Positions 24,519 to 33,232 of a stretch of 62,872 nucleotides of DNA are shown piece after piece. Made by a program: the position numbers and the translations under genes. Location: positions 1-62,872 of the IMG/VR virus record IMGVR_UViG_3300008107_007316. One strand, given 5' to 3'. The notes under the pieces were generated by a model that was given only the letters and a program-made list of their open reading frames with translations, made no database searches and was not told the DNA's origin. This DNA is from a virus. Positions within the stretch are counted from its first letter, which is position 1. Each line of letters opens with the position of its first letter.

Positions 24519-24556
24519 CCCCATTCTCTTTGAGTTTGGGGTTTTTTATTTTTGGG
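24519..24556 (+). terminator. Intrinsic terminator
   Basis: CCCCA pairs with TGGGG and, inside a 2x2 mismatch, CTC pairs with GAG around a TTT loop. A T-rich run (GTTTTTTATTTTT) follows. It ends the plus-strand operon 21533-24494 before the glycosyltransferase island. Confidence 0.8.
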
Positions 24557-24608
24557 GTTGATATTAATTCATTAAATGATTATATTTCTAATAAATTTAT
24601 ATTTTATT

Positions 24609-25823
24609 ATGACAAAAATTAATGTATTAGTTCTCCCAAGTGACAAATCTGGTGTGGGAAAGTTTAGGTCAGTTGACCCTCACGTAATGTTACAGAATAT
24701 GTATCCTAACGATTTCCATATAGATATTGATTACGAACCAAAAGTTATGGATCAAAACTATTGGAAAAAATATCAGATTGTACACGTACACAGAAACATT
24801 GGTCAAACCTATGAAGAAACACCTAAATTAATTGAGTGGTTAAAATCAAATGGTATTATCGTTATTGTGGACATAGATGATTATTGGTTACCAACAAAAG
24901 AACACCCTATTCACCAATTAATTATCCAAAATAAAATACACCAAAAGATTATGGATAATTTAAAAGTTGCATCTTATGTGACAACAACAACGAAATTATT
25001 TGCCGAAGAAATTAAAAAATATAATAAAAACGTTGAGGTATTCGCAAATGCAATTAACCCTAAAGATCCACAATTTAATGAGCCAACATTACCATCTAAT
25101 AAAATTAGAGTGGGTTGGTTAGGAGGATCATCACACCTTCACGATTTAAAATTAATGAATGGATTTGTTTCAAAATTATCTCCATTACAAGATAAATTAC
25201 AATATTACGTTTGTGGTTTTGATACAAGAGGTACGGTAACTGAAATTAATAAGGAAACGGGACAACAAACTCAAAGAGCAATTAAACCCGAAGAAACGGT
25301 TTGGGCAAGATATGAAGAAATATTTACTGACAATTATAAAATAGTAACTCCTAAGTACAAAGAGTTTTTAAATAAATTCGAAGAGAGTGAATTTTTTGGT
25401 TGGGAAAATGAAAACTATGTTAGAGTGTGGACAAGACCAGTTACCACCTACGCTAAAAATTATTCCAAATTCGATATTTCGTTAGCACCAATTCAAAATC
25501 ATATCTTTAATAGAATGAAATCACAATTAAAAGTTATTGAAGCGGGATTTTACAAAAAAGCATTAATTGCTTCTAACGTGGGACCATATACAATTGATTT
25601 GAAACACGCATTACACCAAGGTCAATTTACTGATGGAAATGCTTTATTAGTTAATGAATCAAATAACCATAGTGATTGGTCAAAAAATATTAAAAAATTA
25701 GTAGAGAATCCAAATATGATTGTTGATTTAGGTGAACGATTATACGAAACAGTTAAAGATAAATACGACCTTAATAACGTAACAAAAGAAAGAGCAGAAT
25801 TTTACAAATCCTTAATAAAATAA
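24609..25823 (+). CDS. Glycosyltransferase, GT-B fold
   Basis: The start is placed at 24609 (MTKINVLVLPSDKSGVGKFR) because the 11 codons before it, from 24576, are a hydrophobic run lacking in relatives and would begin inside the AT-rich leader. The 404-residue protein has a GT-B layout: an N-terminal domain with VLPSDKSGVGKFRSVDPHV and VHVHRNIGQTYEE, a linker with VIVDIDDYWLPTKEHP, and a C-terminal domain with RVGWLGGSSHLHDLKLM and SLAPIQNHIFNRMKSQLKVIEAGFY, the donor-binding Glu-x-Gly region of GT4-type enzymes. Sugar donor and acceptor are unknown. It opens the plus-strand sugar island, 52 bases after a terminator, and is followed after three bases by the exonuclease gene. Similar proteins are common in environmental T4-like phages. 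Confidence 0.85.
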   Translation: MTKINVLVLPSDKSGVGKFRSVDPHVMLQNMYPNDFHIDIDYEPKVMDQNYWKKYQIVHVHRNIGQTYEETPKLIEWLKSNGIIVIVDIDDYWLPTKEHPIHQLIIQNKIHQKIMDNLKVASYVTTTTKLFAEEIKKYNKNVEVFANAINPKDPQFNEPTLPSNKIRVGWLGGSSHLHDLKLMNGFVSKLSPLQDKLQYYVCGFDTRGTVTEINKETGQQTQRAIKPEETVWARYEEIFTDNYKIVTPKYKEFLNKFEESEFFGWENENYVRVWTRPVTTYAKNYSKFDISLAPIQNHIFNRMKSQLKVIEAGFYKKALIASNVGPYTIDLKHALHQGQFTDGNALLVNESNNHSDWSKNIKKLVENPNMIVDLGERLYETVKDKYDLNNVTKERAEFYKSLIK

Positions 25824-25826
25824 AAA

Positions 25827-26546
25827 ATGATTAACGTCCCAATTACAAAAATTTTATTCCTTGATATTGAAACAGTAGGAATATCAAAAGATTATGATAC
25901 TTGTGTAAAAGAATACCCAAGATTAGGTGAACAATTTGATAAGTATTTCGATTGGTTTTTAAAAAGATTTCCTGAAGATCAATTGATTGGTAAGAATGAA
26001 AATGAACGAAAAAATCTAATCTTCTCAACAAGAACGGCATTAGTTCCTGAATTTGCAAAGATTGTTTGTGTAAGTGTTGCCTTTGTAACAGATAAGAATG
26101 AAGTTAAAAAACAAACATTCTCAAATGATAATGAAGAAAAACTTTTAACTGAACTCCAAATATTGTTAAATCGTTGTGGAAAATTAGATTTTCATTTATG
26201 TGGGCACAACTTAAAGAATTTCGATATTCCAATGATAGCCAAACGTATGATTATTAATGGATTAAAACCATCATCAATACTACCATCATACGATACTAAA
26301 CCTTGGGAAGTTAAAGCCATTGACACTAAAGACGTGTGGCAATATGGTGCTTACACAGCAATTGGTTCTTTAGATTTAATGTGTTCCGCATTAGATATAC
26401 CAACACCAAAAGGTGGTGAAGTAACAGGAGATAAAGTTCACGATTGTTATTGGAATAAAGGTATGTTAAAAGAAATTGGTGAGTACTGTGAACGAGATGT
26501 TGAGGTTCTAATTGATGCTATCATAAAATTAAAACAATTAAAGTAA
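25827..26546 (+). CDS. DnaQ/PolB-type 3'-5' exonuclease
   Basis: A 239-residue protein of the DEDD exonuclease superfamily. ExoI is ILFLDIETVG with Asp13 and Glu15. ExoII is LCGHNLKNFDIPMIAKRM, with the Asp of NFDIP. ExoIII is EYCERDVEVLIDA with the last catalytic Asp near residue 224. The overall pattern fits the predicted exonucleases related to the PolB proofreading domain (DNA_pol_B_exo2 family). The enzyme should remove nucleotides from 3' ends of DNA or RNA; a role in genome replication, repair or RNA processing cannot be told apart. Its ATG is three bases after the glycosyltransferase, and its last base is the first base of the dUTPase start codon. Confidence 0.85.
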   Translation: MINVPITKILFLDIETVGISKDYDTCVKEYPRLGEQFDKYFDWFLKRFPEDQLIGKNENERKNLIFSTRTALVPEFAKIVCVSVAFVTDKNEVKKQTFSNDNEEKLLTELQILLNRCGKLDFHLCGHNLKNFDIPMIAKRMIINGLKPSSILPSYDTKPWEVKAIDTKDVWQYGAYTAIGSLDLMCSALDIPTPKGGEVTGDKVHDCYWNKGMLKEIGEYCERDVEVLIDAIIKLKQLK

Positions 26547-27172
26547 TGGATAATAATAAATCGGAACATAATATGTCTGTTGACGAATTTGAGGAAATGC
26601 TTAAACGAGTTAGTACTCTTGAATCCGCCTTTGATGAAGATGGGGAAATTGAAATTGATTACGATTCAATTATCGAAGAATTTGGTTTGGATGTTGAGGA
26701 ATTAGAGAGAGCCATGGAATCTATGCAACCCACAATTAAATTACATTATAGTAAATCGAATGTAGATGCAATATCTCCATCTTATGCTTATCCTACGGAT
26801 TCAGGTATGGATTTATTTTCAACCGAAAAAATCATTATTGAACCTTTTGGAAGAGAATTAGTTCCAACAGGAATTCATTTTGATATTCCTGAAAACTATG
26901 AGATACAAATTAGATCAAAAAGTGGATTGGCTCTAAAACAAGGATTGATGGTATTAAATTCTCCCGGAACTATTGATCAAGGATACACGGGAGAAATTAA
27001 AGTTATAATTTTTAACACAACTAATAAAAGTGTAGAAATTACAAAAGGTCAAAAAATTGCTCAAGCCGTTATGACACCGGTTGTTTGTGGTAAATGGATT
27101 GATTTAACAGAAGTTGAAAATGTTACCTCAAAAGATAGAGAGGATAATGGATTTGGAAGTACCGGAATATGA
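26546..27172 (+). CDS. dut: Deoxyuridine 5'-triphosphate nucleotidohydrolase (dUTPase)
   Basis: The 208-residue protein hydrolyses dUTP to dUMP and pyrophosphate, keeping uracil out of phage DNA and feeding dTMP synthesis. All five motifs of trimeric dUTPases are present: DSGMDL (85-90), RSKSGLA (123-129), PGTIDQGYTGE (140-150), KIAQAVMTPV (170-179) and NGFGSTG (201-207), the last being the P-loop-like C-terminal arm. Residues 1-60 are an extra, strongly acidic extension (FEEMLKRVSTLESAFDEDGE) absent from typical dUTPases of about 145 residues. It may be a regulatory or interaction arm. It is the only nucleotide enzyme inside the sugar island, joined by overlaps to the exonuclease before it and the glycosyltransferase after it. 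Confidence 0.95.
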   Translation: MDNNKSEHNMSVDEFEEMLKRVSTLESAFDEDGEIEIDYDSIIEEFGLDVEELERAMESMQPTIKLHYSKSNVDAISPSYAYPTDSGMDLFSTEKIIIEPFGRELVPTGIHFDIPENYEIQIRSKSGLALKQGLMVLNSPGTIDQGYTGEIKVIIFNTTNKSVEITKGQKIAQAVMTPVVCGKWIDLTEVENVTSKDREDNGFGSTGI

Positions 27173-28560
27173 TAACAATTGGATATAGTACAAAATCAAC
27201 AAAACCAAATTTTATTGCCCACATAAAAGAAACTTGTGGGTTAGAAAATTTTCAAATAATTGAAAAGATAAACAACGGCGAAAAATCATTATCGGTAACA
27301 TACAATGAAATTTTATCAGAGAGTTTACATGACATTGTTGTATTATGTCACGATGATATTATTTTTGAAAAACCTTATTGGGCAAAAAGAGTTGTTGAAC
27401 ACTTTACAAAAAGACCTGAGTACGGAATCCTTGGTGTTGCCGGTACAAGATATTATCCATCATCAGGTATGTGGTGGGAAATAAGTTCTGAAATGGTTGG
27501 TCAAGTTTACCATAAACATAATGGAAAAAAGTGGTTATCTTCATATAATGAACCATTTGGTAATAAGGTAATTGATACTGTTATCATTGATGGTGTTTTA
27601 ATGATGGTAAATAAGAAAAAAATATTTACAAAATTTAATGAAGAAGTGGAAGGATTCCATTTTTATGATACAACATTTTCATTTGAGAACCATATCAATG
27701 GTGTGAAAGTTGGTGTAATATCAAACATACCAATTACTCATTTATCAATAGGAATGACAAATGATCAATGGAATAAAAATAGAGAAAAATTTATAGAAAA
27801 ATATAAAGAACATTTACCAAATATTTTAGAAAATAATTTACCAATTATTGAACAAAATAAAAAACTTCCTTTAGTATCTATAATAATGCCGGTTTACAAT
27901 TATGGTAAAATGTTTCATAAATCTATTGAATCGGTATTTAACTCAACATATAAAAACTTTGAACTTATTATTATAAATGACGGATCAACCGATGAATATG
28001 TTTTAAACAAATTAAAATCATTATCTAACCACCCGAATATAAAAATTATACATCAAGAAAATGGTGGTCCGGCTAAAGCAAGAAATAATGGAATTAAAAA
28101 CTCAAATGGGGTTTATATATTACCATTAGATTCAGATGATATGATATCTACCGAATACATTCAATCATGTGTGAATATCATAAGAAAGGATAAAAATATT
28201 AGCCCTGTCTATTGTGATACAAATCATATTGGTCAAATGTCTGGTGTGGAAAATAGACCTGAATGGTCAAAAGAACGATTAATTCAAGGACCATTTATTG
28301 TTAATTGTTCAATGTTTACAAAAGAATCTTTTGATCTATGTGGTGGTTACGATGAAGAAATGAAAGGGTGGGAAGATTATGATTTATGGGTTAGAATGAT
28401 GAATAACGGTTTTGTAGGTAAAAGAATACCAAAACCATTGTTCACATATTATCACCACGAAAAAGACGGTACCGTATCAACAGAGGCAAATAAAAACACA
28501 AAAGAATTATATGATTATATAATGATTAAAAACAATATAATTAAAAATGAAAATAACTGA
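27169..28560 (+). CDS. Two-domain glycosyltransferase (GT-A type)
   Basis: A 463-residue protein with two glycosyltransferase domains. The first, about 1-220, starts MITIGYSTKSTKPNFIAHIK and has LHDIVVLCHDDIIFEKPYWAK, resembling the Glyco_tranf_2_5 family with its HDD motif. The second, about 240-450, is a classic GT2 domain: LVSIIMPVYNYGKMFHKSIE, IIINDGSTDEY, AKARNNGIKNSNGVYILPLDSDD with the metal-binding Asp-x-Asp, and WEDYDLWVRM near the C-terminus. Such tandem enzymes usually extend a glycan by two sugars. The ATG overlaps the dUTPase stop by four bases. Substrates are not readable from the sequence. Confidence 0.85.
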   Translation: MITIGYSTKSTKPNFIAHIKETCGLENFQIIEKINNGEKSLSVTYNEILSESLHDIVVLCHDDIIFEKPYWAKRVVEHFTKRPEYGILGVAGTRYYPSSGMWWEISSEMVGQVYHKHNGKKWLSSYNEPFGNKVIDTVIIDGVLMMVNKKKIFTKFNEEVEGFHFYDTTFSFENHINGVKVGVISNIPITHLSIGMTNDQWNKNREKFIEKYKEHLPNILENNLPIIEQNKKLPLVSIIMPVYNYGKMFHKSIESVFNSTYKNFELIIINDGSTDEYVLNKLKSLSNHPNIKIIHQENGGPAKARNNGIKNSNGVYILPLDSDDMISTEYIQSCVNIIRKDKNISPVYCDTNHIGQMSGVENRPEWSKERLIQGPFIVNCSMFTKESFDLCGGYDEEMKGWEDYDLWVRMMNNGFVGKRIPKPLFTYYHHEKDGTVSTEANKNTKELYDYIMIKNNIIKNENN

Positions 28561-29176
28561 TTTTTTTGATAAAACATTTTGCATAAATTTAGAAAGAAGA
28601 TCTGATAGATGGGAAGAATGTGTTGTTGAATTTAATAAATATAATTTATCTAACATTAATCGTTTTATTGCGGTGGATGGTAAACAATTACCACAGGTGA
28701 CTTCGGGGTTTGTTACCCCATCAAGATTAGCCTTGGTATTAACTAATATAAAAATATTGGAGGAATCAATTTCAAATAACTATAATACTATATTAATTTT
28801 AGAAGATGATGTTGAATTTAATGACCAAGTCCTAAACATGAATGAATACTTTAAAGTGTTACCTAAAGATTGGGATATGTTATATTTTGGTGGTAATCAT
28901 AATACTCATATGGGCATTAATCCCCCATCTATAATTAATGAAAAAGTTTGTAAATTACATAACACATATAGCACTCATTGTGTGGCAATTAATGGTAAAG
29001 CAATAACAAAAGTATATGATAGGATAAAAAAATGTGATAACGCCCTTGATGTTATATATGTTGATTTACAAAAATCACTAAATGTATATTCATTTTACCC
29101 AATGATTGCAACACAAAGAGTGAGTTTTAGTGATATAGAAAATAAAGTTACCGATTATAAATGGTTAATTAAATAA
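28547..29176 (+). CDS. Glycosyltransferase family 25-like protein
   Basis: The 209-residue protein begins KITDFFDKTFCINLERRSDRW, the signature opening of GT25 (LOS/LPS galactosyltransferase-like) enzymes. ILILEDDVEFND holds the acidic Asp-Asp motif, and LPKDWDMLYFGGNH is another family hallmark. THCVAINGKAITKVYDRI matches the usual end of the domain. The length is at the short side for GT25. The start overlaps the previous gene by 14 bases, so the two are probably translationally coupled. In bacteria GT25 enzymes add galactose or glucose to lipooligosaccharide; the phage target could be a virion glycan or host surface, which is inference. Confidence 0.85.
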   Translation: MKITDFFDKTFCINLERRSDRWEECVVEFNKYNLSNINRFIAVDGKQLPQVTSGFVTPSRLALVLTNIKILEESISNNYNTILILEDDVEFNDQVLNMNEYFKVLPKDWDMLYFGGNHNTHMGINPPSIINEKVCKLHNTYSTHCVAINGKAITKVYDRIKKCDNALDVIYVDLQKSLNVYSFYPMIATQRVSFSDIENKVTDYKWLIK

Positions 29177-29178
29177 TT

Positions 29179-29874
29179 ATGAGAGTTTCAATTTGCATTC
29201 CATCATATGATAGTGATGGTAGTAATTTACATTTACTAAGTAAAAACATACAATCTTGTTTATCTCAAGATTATAATGATTATGAAATTATTGTATCAGA
29301 CCATTCTCCAGGTGACAATGTAAAAAATTTAATCTATAATTTTAAAAGTGATAAAATAAAATATATTAAAAATACAAACAATATTGGATACCCCGCACAT
29401 AATACAAATAATGCAATTTTAAATTCAAGTGGGGAGTTTATTAAAATAATGAATCAAGATGATTATTTTAATAGTAATTCAGTATTAACAAATATGATGT
29501 TATTAACTAAAACACATAAGTGGGTTCTTAATGGATTTACACATTTAAAATCGGGAACTAATATATTTTATAATCCAAAAATACCAAGAATAAATGGTAA
29601 CGGAATCCATTTATTAGACGGTATAAATACGATAGGTTGCCCTAGCGTTGGATTAATTCCAAAGGGGGAATTAATTGATGTGGATGTAACTTATATGATT
29701 GATTGTGAATTATGGTATCGGTTATTTATCAAATTTGGATATCCGGGAGTTGTTAATGATCATAATATTATTATTGTTATGGGGGACCATAATTTAAGCA
29801 CTAAACTAATAAATGATAGTAAATCTATGATTTTAAAAGATAAAGATTATTGTTATAAAAAATATAAACTATGA
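29179..29874 (+). CDS. Family 2 glycosyltransferase
   Basis: A 231-residue GT2 (GT-A) enzyme. The N-terminus RVSICIPSYDSDG is the nucleotide-binding strand; CLSQDYNDYEIIVSDHSPGD is the standard GT2 second strand, with the Asp of VSD. ILNSSGEFIKIMNQDDYF carries the Asp-Asp metal-binding motif. The C-terminal part is short (IDCELWYRLFIKFGYPG), so this is a single-domain form. It starts two bases after the GT25 gene and overlaps the aminotransferase ATG by four bases, inside a continuous sugar operon. The donor and acceptor are unknown. Confidence 0.85.
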   Translation: MRVSICIPSYDSDGSNLHLLSKNIQSCLSQDYNDYEIIVSDHSPGDNVKNLIYNFKSDKIKYIKNTNNIGYPAHNTNNAILNSSGEFIKIMNQDDYFNSNSVLTNMMLLTKTHKWVLNGFTHLKSGTNIFYNPKIPRINGNGIHLLDGINTIGCPSVGLIPKGELIDVDVTYMIDCELWYRLFIKFGYPGVVNDHNIIIVMGDHNLSTKLINDSKSMILKDKDYCYKKYKL

Positions 29875-31022
29875 AAAATTTAAATTTATTTGTTCCTAAA
29901 TTCAGAAATGATGAAATTATTGAACACATTACAGAATGTTTAGATAAAGGATGGACAGGTCTTGGATTTAAAACCGTTGAGATTGAAAACAAATGGAAAG
30001 AATACACCGAATTACCTCACGCTCATTTTATAAACTCAAATACGTCTGGTCTTCATTTGGCAATTAAAATACTTAAAGATTCAAACAAATGGAATGATGG
30101 AGATGAAATTATTACAACACCTATGACATTTGTGTCTACAAATCATGCAATAAATTATGAAAATTTAAATCCTATTTTTGCCGACGTTGACGATAACCTA
30201 TGTTTAGATCCAAAATCGGTTGAAGGTTTGATTACTAAAAAAACAAGGGCAATTATTTTTGTTGGTATAGGAGGTAATACAGGTCAATTAAATGAAATCA
30301 TTAATTTATGTAAAAGAAAAAAACTTAAACTAATACTTGATGGGGCTCACATGGCTGGAACATTTATGAATATAGATGGAGAAATAAAACACGTAGGTCA
30401 TAATGTTGACGTATCCGTTTTTAGTTTTCAATCAGTAAAAAATTTACCTACGGCAGATTCAGGAATGATTTGTTTTAAAAATGAAGATTATGATACATTA
30501 GTAAGAAAATTATCATGGTTAGGAATAGATAAAGATACATATCAAAGATCTAATGATAAAGGAACATATAAATGGGAATATGATTTAGTTGATGTTGGAT
30601 TTAAATATCATGGTAATTCTATTATGGCATCAATGGCATTGGTAGGTTTAAAATATTTGGAAGAGGATAATTCACGTAGACGAGAAATTTGTGAAATGTA
30701 TGAAGAGGGATTTAAAAATACGGACATTAAATTTATTTCTATTCACAAAGATTGTGTTAAGCCATCAAGACATTTATTTCAAATTGTAGTTAACAATAGA
30801 AATAAAATGATGGAACTTCTAAATGGTTATGGGATTTACCCTGGAGTACATTATAGAGACAATATGTTATATAAAATGTATAAAAGTAATTATGGTTCTT
30901 GCCCAAACTCACATAAATTATCCGAACAAGTAATATCATTACCATTACATATGTTTTTAACAAATGATGATATTAAATATATTATTGAGATGGTAATATT
31001 ATCAAATAAAAATTTAAATTAA
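29871..31022 (+). CDS. DegT/DnrJ/EryC1-family sugar aminotransferase
   Basis: A 383-residue PLP enzyme of the DegT family, which transfers an amino group from glutamate to a keto-sugar nucleotide. Visible are LPHAHFINSNTSGLHLA (phosphate-binding region), TTPMTFVSTNHAI, LILDGAHMAGTF with Asp157 that contacts the PLP ring, and FSFQSVKNLPTADSGM with Lys190 as the Schiff-base lysine. It is followed after one base by a NeuD/PglD-like acyltransferase, and GDP-mannose 4,6-dehydratase is encoded downstream. One reading is a perosamine-synthase-like step (GDP-4-keto-6-deoxymannose to GDP-perosamine) followed by N-acylation. A UDP-linked 4-amino sugar, as in the PglE/PglD pair, is equally possible. Confidence 0.88.
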   Translation: MKNLNLFVPKFRNDEIIEHITECLDKGWTGLGFKTVEIENKWKEYTELPHAHFINSNTSGLHLAIKILKDSNKWNDGDEIITTPMTFVSTNHAINYENLNPIFADVDDNLCLDPKSVEGLITKKTRAIIFVGIGGNTGQLNEIINLCKRKKLKLILDGAHMAGTFMNIDGEIKHVGHNVDVSVFSFQSVKNLPTADSGMICFKNEDYDTLVRKLSWLGIDKDTYQRSNDKGTYKWEYDLVDVGFKYHGNSIMASMALVGLKYLEEDNSRRREICEMYEEGFKNTDIKFISIHKDCVKPSRHLFQIVVNNRNKMMELLNGYGIYPGVHYRDNMLYKMYKSNYGSCPNSHKLSEQVISLPLHMFLTNDDIKYIIEMVILSNKNLN

Positions 31023-31023
31023 T

Positions 31024-31665
31024 ATGGAAACTTTAGTTATTTTAGGATCGGCCGGTTTGGCAAAAGAGTTTTTTTTATATATAAAAAGATCCCAACCTCA
31101 GATTAAAAATTTTATTTTTGTTAATGATCTTGATGATGGTCAAAATGAAATTGTAATATCGGGAATTTCATATCCTGTTGTCAAAGATTGGAAATTCGAT
31201 TCAAGTTATTATTTTACTGTGGCGGTGGGAAGTCCTAAAATAAAAACTATTTTAGTTCAAAAAGCATTAGATAGTGGGTTAATTCCCGCACCAACTTTTG
31301 TTGATATAGACGCAAAAGTATTAGACAAAACTATTAAGTTAGGTGTTGGAGGAGTTATATCACCAGGATGTATTTTAACAACAAATATAACCATCGGAAA
31401 TTATACCACATTAAATTTAAATACAACGGTAGGTCATGACACAATTATTGGTGATTTTGTAACAACTAACCCTGGTGTTCATATTTCAGGACATTGTAAC
31501 ATTGGTGATATGAATGAATTTGGTACAGGATCAATAGTAAGAGATAGATTAACAATTGGTAGTAATAAAATGTTCGGAGCTCAAAGTGCGGTTGTAAAAT
31601 CTTTAGTAGACGATAACCCTGAAATTTTTGTTGGCGTCCCAATTAAACTTTTAAATAAAAAATAA
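31024..31665 (+). CDS. NeuD/PglD-like sugar O/N-acyltransferase
   Basis: A 213-residue protein. Residues 1-80 form a Rossmann-like start (TLVILGSAGLAKEFFLYIK) and residues about 95-200 a left-handed beta-helix of hexapeptide repeats: LGVGGVISPGCILTTNITIG, NYTTLNLNTTVGHDTIIGD with the conserved catalytic His, and EFGTGSIVRDRLTIGSN. The ending FVGVPIKLLNKK is typical. Family members use acetyl-CoA to acetylate sialic acid (NeuD) or 4-amino sugar nucleotides (PglD, PerB). Directly following the aminotransferase gene, it most likely acylates the new amino group. It overlaps the next ATG by one base. Confidence 0.87.
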   Translation: METLVILGSAGLAKEFFLYIKRSQPQIKNFIFVNDLDDGQNEIVISGISYPVVKDWKFDSSYYFTVAVGSPKIKTILVQKALDSGLIPAPTFVDIDAKVLDKTIKLGVGGVISPGCILTTNITIGNYTTLNLNTTVGHDTIIGDFVTTNPGVHISGHCNIGDMNEFGTGSIVRDRLTIGSNKMFGAQSAVVKSLVDDNPEIFVGVPIKLLNKK

Positions 31666-32447
31666 TGGGATTTGTAAGTGTTAAACTTATGGGTGGATTA
31701 GGAAATTATTTATTTCAAATTGCATCAGCATATTCTAAATCAATTGACGATAATTTAAGTTTTATTTTAGACATAAATGATATCACAATTGTTCATTCAA
31801 ATCCAAATAATTACAAAAATAATATTTTTAGGAAATTAAATTTCCAACCATTAAATGAATCTTATTCACATTATAAAGAACCATCTTTTAATTATAATAT
31901 TATATCAAAATTTAATAGTAACACAAAAATGGTTGGGTATTTTCAAAGCGAAAAATATTTTTTAAATAACCAAGAAAAAGTATTTGACATTTTTTCTATT
32001 GATGACCTAACCAATAATTTACTCAAAAAAAAATATGGTGATATATTAAGTCACGATACTTGTTCTATACACGTAAGAAGAGGTGATTATGTTAGATTAA
32101 ATCAATATCACCCACCACAATCAATTGAATATTATAAAGAATCAATTAAAATTATTGGTGAAGATTCTTATTATTTAATTTTTTCGGATGATATAAATTG
32201 GTGTAAAGAAAATTTATCATTTATAAAAAATAAAACTTTTATTGAGGGTAATGATGATTACCAAGATTTATATTTAATGTCTATGTGTAAAAATAATATT
32301 ATCGCAAATTCTTCATTTTCTTGGTGGGGAGCTTGGTTAAATAAAAATAACGATAAAAAAGTCATATCACCAAAAATATGGTTTGGAGAAAAAAATAAAC
32401 ATTTGAACACTAATGACGTGTACTGTAAAAATTGGATAAAATTATGA
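31665..32447 (+). CDS. GT11 alpha-1,2-fucosyltransferase-like enzyme
   Basis: A 260-residue protein with the three signatures of family GT11: VKLMGGLGNYLFQIASAYS at the N-terminus (Gly-Gly-Leu-Gly-Asn-x-x-Phe-Gln), CSIHVRRGDYV in the middle (the His-x-Arg-Arg-Gly-Asp motif that binds GDP-fucose), and NSSFSWWGAWLN near the C-terminus. These enzymes transfer L-fucose from GDP-fucose to a terminal galactose in alpha-1,2 linkage; some bacterial members also accept GDP-colitose. GDP-fucose synthase and GDP-mannose dehydratase are encoded in the same operon, so the donor can be made locally. It overlaps the next gene by four bases. Confidence 0.9.
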   Translation: MGFVSVKLMGGLGNYLFQIASAYSKSIDDNLSFILDINDITIVHSNPNNYKNNIFRKLNFQPLNESYSHYKEPSFNYNIISKFNSNTKMVGYFQSEKYFLNNQEKVFDIFSIDDLTNNLLKKKYGDILSHDTCSIHVRRGDYVRLNQYHPPQSIEYYKESIKIIGEDSYYLIFSDDINWCKENLSFIKNKTFIEGNDDYQDLYLMSMCKNNIIANSSFSWWGAWLNKNNDKKVISPKIWFGEKNKHLNTNDVYCKNWIKL

Positions 32448-33232
32448 ATAAAATAAAACCTACTTTAATAGGGGGGATCCCAAACAAATTAAGTGATTTT
32501 GAAAAAAAAGTTATTATGTATGTGGACCAATATGGTATTAATTTAAATCATTATAATCATAATGATTATGATTATAAAATTTACTGGCAGATTGAAGGTC
32601 AGGGTGTAATACGAAGAAGAGAAAATAATATAAGTTTCCCAATAAATTATAAAAATGAATTTGACCTCATTATTGCGAGTGACCCTACTATATTAAATGA
32701 GTGCCCAAACTCAGTTATTTTTCCATTTGGTGATTGTTGGGTTCCATTAGATGATCAAAAAATACATAGTAAAAATAAATTACTTTCAATTATAGCATCA
32801 TCAAAAAATGAATTACCTGGACATAAATTAAGACATTTAACAATAAATAATATTGGTAATAAAATGGATGTTTATGGTAAATGTTGTAATTACGTAGAGA
32901 ATAAGGCAGATGCATTAAAAGATTATATGTTCTCAATATGTACAGAAAATTTACAAATTGAAAATTGGTTTACTGAAAAATTAATAGATTGTCTTAGAAC
33001 TGGCACAATTCCAATTTATTGGGGATGTCCAAATATTGGGAAGTATTTTAATCTTAATGGATTTATAATTGTTAACTCATTAGAAGAAATTATTGATGTG
33101 GTTAATAATTTATCTGAAGACAAATATTTTTCTAAGTTAAAATATGTGGAGGAAAATTTTATTAAAGCTTCAGAATATGGTAGTAATTTATTTGAGAGAG
33201 TTGATAACGAAATAAAAAAAATTATAAAATGA
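32444..33232 (+). CDS. GT10 alpha-1,3-fucosyltransferase-like enzyme
   Basis: I take the ATG at 32444, which overlaps the previous stop in the common ATGA form; an in-frame ATG at 32432 would add four residues. The C-terminal half carries the GT10 signature: YMFSICTENLQIENWFTEKLIDC, then TGTIPIYWGCPNIGKYF and FII, matching the family's Phe-Ser-Ile-x-x-Glu-Asn, Thr-Glu-Lys and Pro-Ile-Tyr-Trp-Gly elements. The N-terminal half is divergent, as usual. GT10 enzymes add fucose in alpha-1,3 or alpha-1,4 linkage to N-acetylglucosamine or glucose. With the adjacent GT11 gene it could make doubly fucosylated, Lewis-like ends. Its stop overlaps the GDP-fucose synthase ATG by four bases. Confidence 0.85.
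   Translation: MNKIKPTLIGGIPNKLSDFEKKVIMYVDQYGINLNHYNHNDYDYKIYWQIEGQGVIRRRENNISFPINYKNEFDLIIASDPTILNECPNSVIFPFGDCWVPLDDQKIHSKNKLLSIIASSKNELPGHKLRHLTINNIGNKMDVYGKCCNYVENKADALKDYMFSICTENLQIENWFTEKLIDCLRTGTIPIYWGCPNIGKYFNLNGFIIVNSLEEIIDVVNNLSEDKYFSKLKYVEENFIKASEYGSNLFERVDNEIKKIIK

Noticed and set aside
24576-24608. Upstream ATG for the glycosyltransferase at 24609
   Set aside because: The extra residues (MIIFLINLYFI) are read from the AT-rich leader and relatives begin at MTKIN-like starts; they might mimic a signal peptide but no export role is expected.
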